From Paenibacillus terrigena DSM 21567 (GTDB lineage: Bacteria; Bacillota; Bacilli; Paenibacillales; Paenibacillaceae): a DNA stretch of 64,000 nucleotides. Positions 60,019 to 64,000 of this stretch are shown here, one piece after another. Every line of letters begins with the position of its first letter. Within the stretch, counting starts at the first letter, position 1. The stretch is from the NCBI RefSeq assembly GCF_000374845.1, contig NZ_KB895420.1, positions 62,001 through 126,000 on the forward strand, written 5' to 3'. Both the position numbers and the translations under genes were made by a program. Below the pieces are notes generated by a model. It saw only the letters and a list, made by a program, of their open reading frames with translations. It did no database searches and had not been told where the DNA came from.

Positions 60019-61221
60019 TTACTGACCAAGCCTCTCTTCAACACCTGCACGCAGCCTCTCCTTCCTCCGATCCGTGATTGGCAGCAACATTTTCTTACTC
60101 CATCGTGCGAGCACAGCGAGCGTGGACGCATCCACCCATCGATAGAATAGATGGGCGCAAGCGAAGATGACGGGCGTCGTGATCAATACTGTAAGGACTA
60201 CGCTAATGGAGTAAGGGAGCAGGGGCTGAAGCTGAAGGAATAGAAAGCTGCCGAAGGAGCAGAGGATCGTAAAATGGACGAGGTAGAGCGAAAAGGATAT
60301 TTTGCCGAGATAAGAGAATAGTTTGCGGCTGAAGAGTGCTTTCAACCAGGGGGAATTCAGTAGAGCGATTAAGATCAGGAAGGAGCCGATGACATGATAG
60401 AACGGAAAGTATGCGAACCCCGACCCCGGCTGCCACACGAGTAGGGCATAGATCGTCCCTTCAACACCTAGATACGGGAAGGAGCCCATGTAAAGCCCTG
60501 CAACGAGGAGCAAGAAGTTCACCCAAGGACGACGAATCAAATCCAACCAATTCCGACCGCTGTATACCAGATCACTCAGCAGCATGCCGAGCACGAATCC
60601 TAGATAATAGGAATCGATGAACACCCAGCCGAGAACCAGATAGAAGAGAAAGCGCAGCTTGAATCTACCTACGAGCAGCAGAAATGCGAAGATGAGGAAG
60701 GAACCGAACAGCTCATAGGTCATGGTCCATAGCACGGGATTATACGTCATGCCATACGTGAAGAAGGTATGATAGAAAGCTTCCTGGATCATGACGAGAA
60801 AGCTAGCACTGGCGATAAAGGGATCAGGCATCGAAGATAGGGTCATGCCGCGAATGTCATCATAGTATCCGAATCCGAAGACGATCACGAGATAGGCGAG
60901 TACAACGGAGAGCACGGCAGGCACAGCCAATCGAAAATATCTTCGTAAGGCGGAGGAGTAGACGGGAAGCGAATCCTTCGTACGAAAATACCGATAACTG
61001 AGCACGAACCCACTTAAGACGAAGAATAGGCAGACCGAGAAGTTGCCGTTGAACAGCAAATTGATCGGTGTTATCGCAGCGAAGCGCTCGAAGGCGAAAT
61101 GCTCAATCTCGGCTCTGCCTTCAAAGACAGACGGAGCAAATACTTGAAAATAGTGAGAGACAACTACGACACATGCTGCCAATCCTCGTAAACCGTCTAA
61201 ATAAGCGATTTTGGATGTCAT
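60019..61221 (-). CDS. Acyltransferase family 3 (integral membrane)
   Basis: 400 aa from ATG 61221 (AAGGAG about 11 bases upstream). AT3 signatures: YLDGLRGLAACVVVVSHYF with the catalytic-type His, LFFVLSGFVLSYRYF, LWTMTYELFGSFLIF, and FSLYLVHFTIL near the C-terminus. About ten transmembrane helices. It transfers acyl (often acetyl) groups to surface sugars, glycolipids or antibiotics. Divergent from the AraC regulator with 100 bases between. Confidence 0.9.
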   Translation of the reverse strand: MTSKIAYLDGLRGLAACVVVVSHYFQVFAPSVFEGRAEIEHFAFERFAAITPINLLFNGNFSVCLFFVLSGFVLSYRYFRTKDSLPVYSSALRRYFRLAVPAVLSVVLAYLVIVFGFGYYDDIRGMTLSSMPDPFIASASFLVMIQEAFYHTFFTYGMTYNPVLWTMTYELFGSFLIFAFLLLVGRFKLRFLFYLVLGWVFIDSYYLGFVLGMLLSDLVYSGRNWLDLIRRPWVNFLLLVAGLYMGSFPYLGVEGTIYALLVWQPGSGFAYFPFYHVIGSFLILIALLNSPWLKALFSRKLFSYLGKISFSLYLVHFTILCSFGSFLFLQLQPLLPYSISVVLTVLITTPVIFACAHLFYRWVDASTLAVLARWSKKMLLPITDRRKERLRAGVEERLGQ

Positions 61222-61325
61222 AGCAAGCTCAGCTCCTTTCGTAGAAATGCAAAGTTCTGCATATACATGGAATAGACTGTACACATTGTGAGTGTTGTAT
61301 AGGATAATTATGGGAATAGGAAGAA

Positions 61326-62294
61326 ATGAATGACTTTGAAATTTCGATAAGGGGGTTCATCGCGCATATGAGATCGATAGATATAGAGGAATTGACGCAC
61401 TCTGGGGTTATTTATTTCAACTCGAGGCTCGAGATGCTGGAGGATCTGCATTGCAAGATGTACAAATTGGACAGGCTTCATAACCTGTTGACCCATTTCC
61501 ATGATTACTTTCAAATTTGGTATGTGTCCAAAGGCGAATTCATCCATACGGTGGACAACCGACCCTATACCATCAGGAAAGGTGATCTATTCGTCGTAGC
61601 TCCTTTTACTTTGCATAGCATCCATGTCGAGAGCGATCGAGAGATGGAGATCATCGGCTGCGAATTTATGCCGTGCTTCGTGAATGAACGGTTTGATGAT
61701 CAGACGGCGGATCAGGCATTTTTCGATGCCGGCTATTTGGAGCACTTCTGGCATAACGACGGTACCGCTCAATCGCAAATGACATTAGACGGCGTAACGG
61801 AAGGAAGAATTCGAAATCTGATGCTAGAAATGCTGAGCGAGTATGAGAGACGCACGCCTTTTTTTCAAATCGCGCTGAAATCGAATCTATTGGTTATGCT
61901 GTCGATCATCATTCGGCAAGTGAATGGAGACGTGGTCCGAGCAGGCTTCGAGAAATCCGAGAAATATCGGGATATCATGACTCGCGTCGTAGACTATATT
62001 CATACGAACGTACATGATGATATTAAGCTGGAGCATGTCTGCACCATAGCGAATATGTCGAAGTCGACCTTCTGCAGCTTGTTCAAAGAGTGGACAGGCA
62101 AGACGTTCAACCGCTATCTGATTGATCTGCGGATTCTGAATGCCATGACGTTGTTGCAGCGGCCAACCTTATCGGTCACGGATGTGTGTTATGCGACGGG
62201 GTTTAATGAGCTGTCTTACTTCTGCAGAATCTTCAAAAAGTACACGGGGATCTCTCCCAATCACTTTCGCAAGCAGGCGATTCGAAAATCGTGA
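61326..62294 (+). CDS. AraC-family regulator with cupin sensor
   Basis: 322 aa, AGGAAG before ATG. N-terminal cupin_2-like sensor (HNLLTHFHDYFQIWYVSKGEFIHTVDNRPYTIRKGDLFVVAPFTLHSI). The C-terminal tandem HTH is VHDDIKLEHVCTIANMSKSTFCSLFKEWTGKTFNRYLIDLRI and SVTDVCYATGFNELSYFCRIFKKYTGISPNHFR. Such proteins sense sugars and activate adjacent ABC transport operons; the substrate-binding protein gene starts 185 bases downstream on the same strand. Confidence 0.92.
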   Translation: MNDFEISIRGFIAHMRSIDIEELTHSGVIYFNSRLEMLEDLHCKMYKLDRLHNLLTHFHDYFQIWYVSKGEFIHTVDNRPYTIRKGDLFVVAPFTLHSIHVESDREMEIIGCEFMPCFVNERFDDQTADQAFFDAGYLEHFWHNDGTAQSQMTLDGVTEGRIRNLMLEMLSEYERRTPFFQIALKSNLLVMLSIIIRQVNGDVVRAGFEKSEKYRDIMTRVVDYIHTNVHDDIKLEHVCTIANMSKSTFCSLFKEWTGKTFNRYLIDLRILNAMTLLQRPTLSVTDVCYATGFNELSYFCRIFKKYTGISPNHFRKQAIRKS

Positions 62295-62337
62295 AATCAT
62301 ACGATAATCCTATTTTTGAAGACGATAGTGAAATGAA

Positions 62338-62351
62338 CTAAAACGCTTACA
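62338..62351. promoter_or_regulatory. Cre-like catabolite-control site
   Basis: CTAAAACGCTTACA matches the TGWAARCGYTWNCW consensus at 12 of 14 positions by eye, upstream of the sugar ABC operon. Suggests CcpA repression. Confidence 0.4.
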
Positions 62352-62479
62352 TGATAACATGTGGGATATTGATAGCCTGTAGCGGATACGAGTCAGGTCG
62401 TTGCTATCAACCAAATGATGGGGTGAGGTTTCTACGGTTTTGCACGAAATTAGCAAGAATCAAAGGAGGAACGGGCGGC

Positions 62480-63790
62480 ATGCAAAGAAAACCATGGCTG
62501 TGGGGTCTAGTTCTTGTTCTTATGATTTCGGTTGCATCAGGCTGTGCGGGAAAAGAAACTCAGAATGCTAACAATCAGTCAGACGGTTCCAAGGGTGGTG
62601 AATCAACCAAAGGCGCTGTAGAGCTCAGCTTCTGGTACGGCTGGACGGGGCCGGAAGCGGCTGCGCTCGAGAAGATCATTGCGAAGTGGAATGCGGCGAA
62701 TCCGGACATCAAGGTCAAGGGGCTGTCACAGAGTGACTATCAGAAGCAGCTCACCGCGATTACGGGGGGCAATCCGCCGGACATTGCTTCGAATTTCGGG
62801 CAGGATGTTGTGCCATGGGGCGAACGCGGGGCGATGATGCCGCTCGACGATTACATCAAGAAGGACGGTGTCGATCTCAGCGATTATATTACAGCCGCAC
62901 TCAGCACGTCACAAGGGAATGGCAAGACGTACGCACTGCCGATTGCGATGCACACCACGATGTTGTTCTACAACAAAGACGTCTTGGCAAAAGCAGGATT
63001 CGATGGTCCGCCGCAGACGATCAGCCAGTTGAAGGAGTATATCACGAAGCTCAGCGTCAAGCAGGATGGAGGGCGATTGCAACAGCTGGGATTGTGGCCT
63101 GGGGTAGATGCGTTTACCTTCACGAATGCATTCGGGGGTTCTTATTATGATGCTGATGCGAAGCAAGTGACGCCTGACAATGCAGGTGTGAAATCCGCAA
63201 TCCAGCTGGCCAAAGGCATATGGGACCAATTCGGATCGGAGGAGCTGGATCGCTTCGCATCCGGGCTTGGACAGTATATGTCCGCTCAGAACCCGTTCTT
63301 CACGGGCAAATATGCGATGACGATCGACGGGGAATGGCTGCCGACCTTCATCAAGCAGTTCGCCCCGAACTTGAACTATGGCATTGCTCCGATTCCGTAT
63401 GATGATAACAATCCGAATCTCAAGAATCCAGGCAACGTCACGACAAGCGTATTCTACATTCCAAAAGGCGTGAAAAACCCCGATGCATCTTGGAAATTCC
63501 TGAAGTGGCTGACCGAGCCGGAGCAGATGGGAGAATTCACTGCAGCGCTTGGGAACCTGCCGACGAGAGCATCGTTGTTGGATGATCCGATCTATGCGAA
63601 TGTACCGGGATTCAAAGAGTTCCTAACCTATTCGCAAAGCCCGAACCTGCACTCGTTCCCTGCCACAGCATTCGCGAATGAATATATGACGGAGTTCACG
63701 GACCAATATAACGCAATCCTGAGAGGAAAGATAGGTATTGATGAAGGGCTCAAGAAGGTGAAGGATAAGATACAGCCTTTGGTCAAATAG
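62480..63790 (+). CDS. Sugar ABC transporter substrate-binding lipoprotein
   Basis: 436 aa from ATG 62480 (AAAGGAGG upstream; the longer frame to 62351 is not supported). Lipoprotein signal peptide with lipobox VASGC. SBP_bac_1 family: LSFWYGWTGPEAAALEKIIAKWNAANPDIKVK, DIASNFGQDVVPWGERGAM, YALPIAMHTTMLFYNKDVLAKAG, TGKYAMTIDGEWLP, SWKFLKWLTEPEQM. It captures oligosaccharides outside the membrane for the permease whose gene begins at 63882. Probably regulated by the upstream AraC protein and the cre-like site. Confidence 0.92.
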   Translation: MQRKPWLWGLVLVLMISVASGCAGKETQNANNQSDGSKGGESTKGAVELSFWYGWTGPEAAALEKIIAKWNAANPDIKVKGLSQSDYQKQLTAITGGNPPDIASNFGQDVVPWGERGAMMPLDDYIKKDGVDLSDYITAALSTSQGNGKTYALPIAMHTTMLFYNKDVLAKAGFDGPPQTISQLKEYITKLSVKQDGGRLQQLGLWPGVDAFTFTNAFGGSYYDADAKQVTPDNAGVKSAIQLAKGIWDQFGSEELDRFASGLGQYMSAQNPFFTGKYAMTIDGEWLPTFIKQFAPNLNYGIAPIPYDDNNPNLKNPGNVTTSVFYIPKGVKNPDASWKFLKWLTEPEQMGEFTAALGNLPTRASLLDDPIYANVPGFKEFLTYSQSPNLHSFPATAFANEYMTEFTDQYNAILRGKIGIDEGLKKVKDKIQPLVK

Positions 63791-63806
63791 GAGCTTGTAA
63801 ACCAGG

Positions 63807-63856
63807 CGGATCTAATTCAGCCGATCCTTGTGGGTTGGAGCACTGGATTAGATCCG
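63807..63856 (+). promoter_or_regulatory. Intercistronic stem-loop between SBP and permease genes
   Basis: CGGATCTAAT (63807-63816) pairs perfectly with ATTAGATCCG (63847-63856) around a 30-base loop, with no T-run. Such hairpins after binding-protein genes commonly protect the upstream mRNA and give more binding protein than permease. Confidence 0.6.
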
Positions 63857-63881
63857 AGACCTAAGAAAGGAGTACAAGTCG

Positions 63882-64000
63882 ATGAGTGACTCCGCATCCA
63901 TGAAGCTGTCTGCGAAGCGAAAGGGTTGGACGAGAAGGGAATGGCGCTACTTCTGGCTGGGACTCCTCTTTGCTTCCCCGTGGATTATCGGATTTCTGGT
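63882..64000 (+). CDS. ABC transporter permease, N-terminal fragment (runs off window)
   Basis: AAAGGAG lies about 10 bases before ATG 63882. The visible residues read MSDSASMKLSAKRKGWTRRE, then WRYFWLGLLFASPWIIGFL, the cytoplasmic tail and first transmembrane helix typical of MalF/UgpA-type sugar permeases. The gene continues past the right edge. Confidence 0.8.
   Translation, partial: MSDSASMKLSAKRKGWTRREWRYFWLGLLFASPWIIGFL

Overview
The window looks like a Paenibacillus chromosome. It shows strong GGAGG-type ribosome binding sites, frequent GTG and TTG starts, low-to-moderate GC, and a gene set typical of that genus: a BdhA-type butanediol dehydrogenase, a DUF4855 glycosidase, a secreted multidomain GH27 alpha-galactosidase, an LCP protein, and AraC-linked sugar ABC transport. 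The assignment is by gene content only.

Bases 1-20448 are an AT-rich defence island. It starts with two diverged copies of a three-gene module: (a) a UvrD/AddA-like SF1 helicase, with an N-terminal NERD nuclease domain where the N-terminus is visible; (b) an AddB/RecC-like protein that keeps four iron-sulfur cysteines but has no recognisable Walker A or PD-(D/E)XK residues; (c) a compact second SF1 helicase. Copy 1 runs from before the window to 5376 and copy 2 from 6957 to 14217. The parts resemble RecBCD/AddAB with the nuclease moved to the N-terminus of the helicase subunit, and I do not recognise the trio as a named defence system. Between the copies lie an HNH nuclease gene and a vestigial 5' end of an NgoFVII-type restriction gene. 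The intact NgoFVII homologue sits further right with a C5 methyltransferase, a Z1 ATPase and a Vsr endonuclease. An integration-scar-like segment (14.28-14.80 kb) and a decayed gene (19.5-19.97 kb) also belong to the island.

Bases 20.4-31.6 kb are mixed accessory DNA: an orphan ResD-like response regulator, a divergent XRE repressor / short HTH-less protein pair that resembles a SinR/SinI arrangement, a Vat-type acetyltransferase, the alpha-galactosidase, a WYL regulator with PfpI-like and VOC genes, two orphan immunity-like genes and a TetR regulator.

Bases 31.6-64 kb look like ordinary core or metabolic DNA. They hold a GH35/GH42-like galactosidase with a GPH symporter behind an operator palindrome, an LCP protein, a DHA2 efflux pump with TetR, BdhA with a divergent LacI regulator, a ClC channel, a PAF-acetylhydrolase-like hydrolase, ferritin, a MerR-methyltransferase fusion translationally coupled to a NUDIX-DUF4406 fusion, a beta-lactamase-fold serine hydrolase followed by a two-component system, a DUF4855 glycosidase, an acyltransferase, and an AraC regulator with the start of a sugar ABC transporter that runs off the right edge.

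No rRNA, tRNA, CRISPR array, complete insertion sequence or integrase gene was seen. All family assignments come from motifs read by eye; no database search was run.
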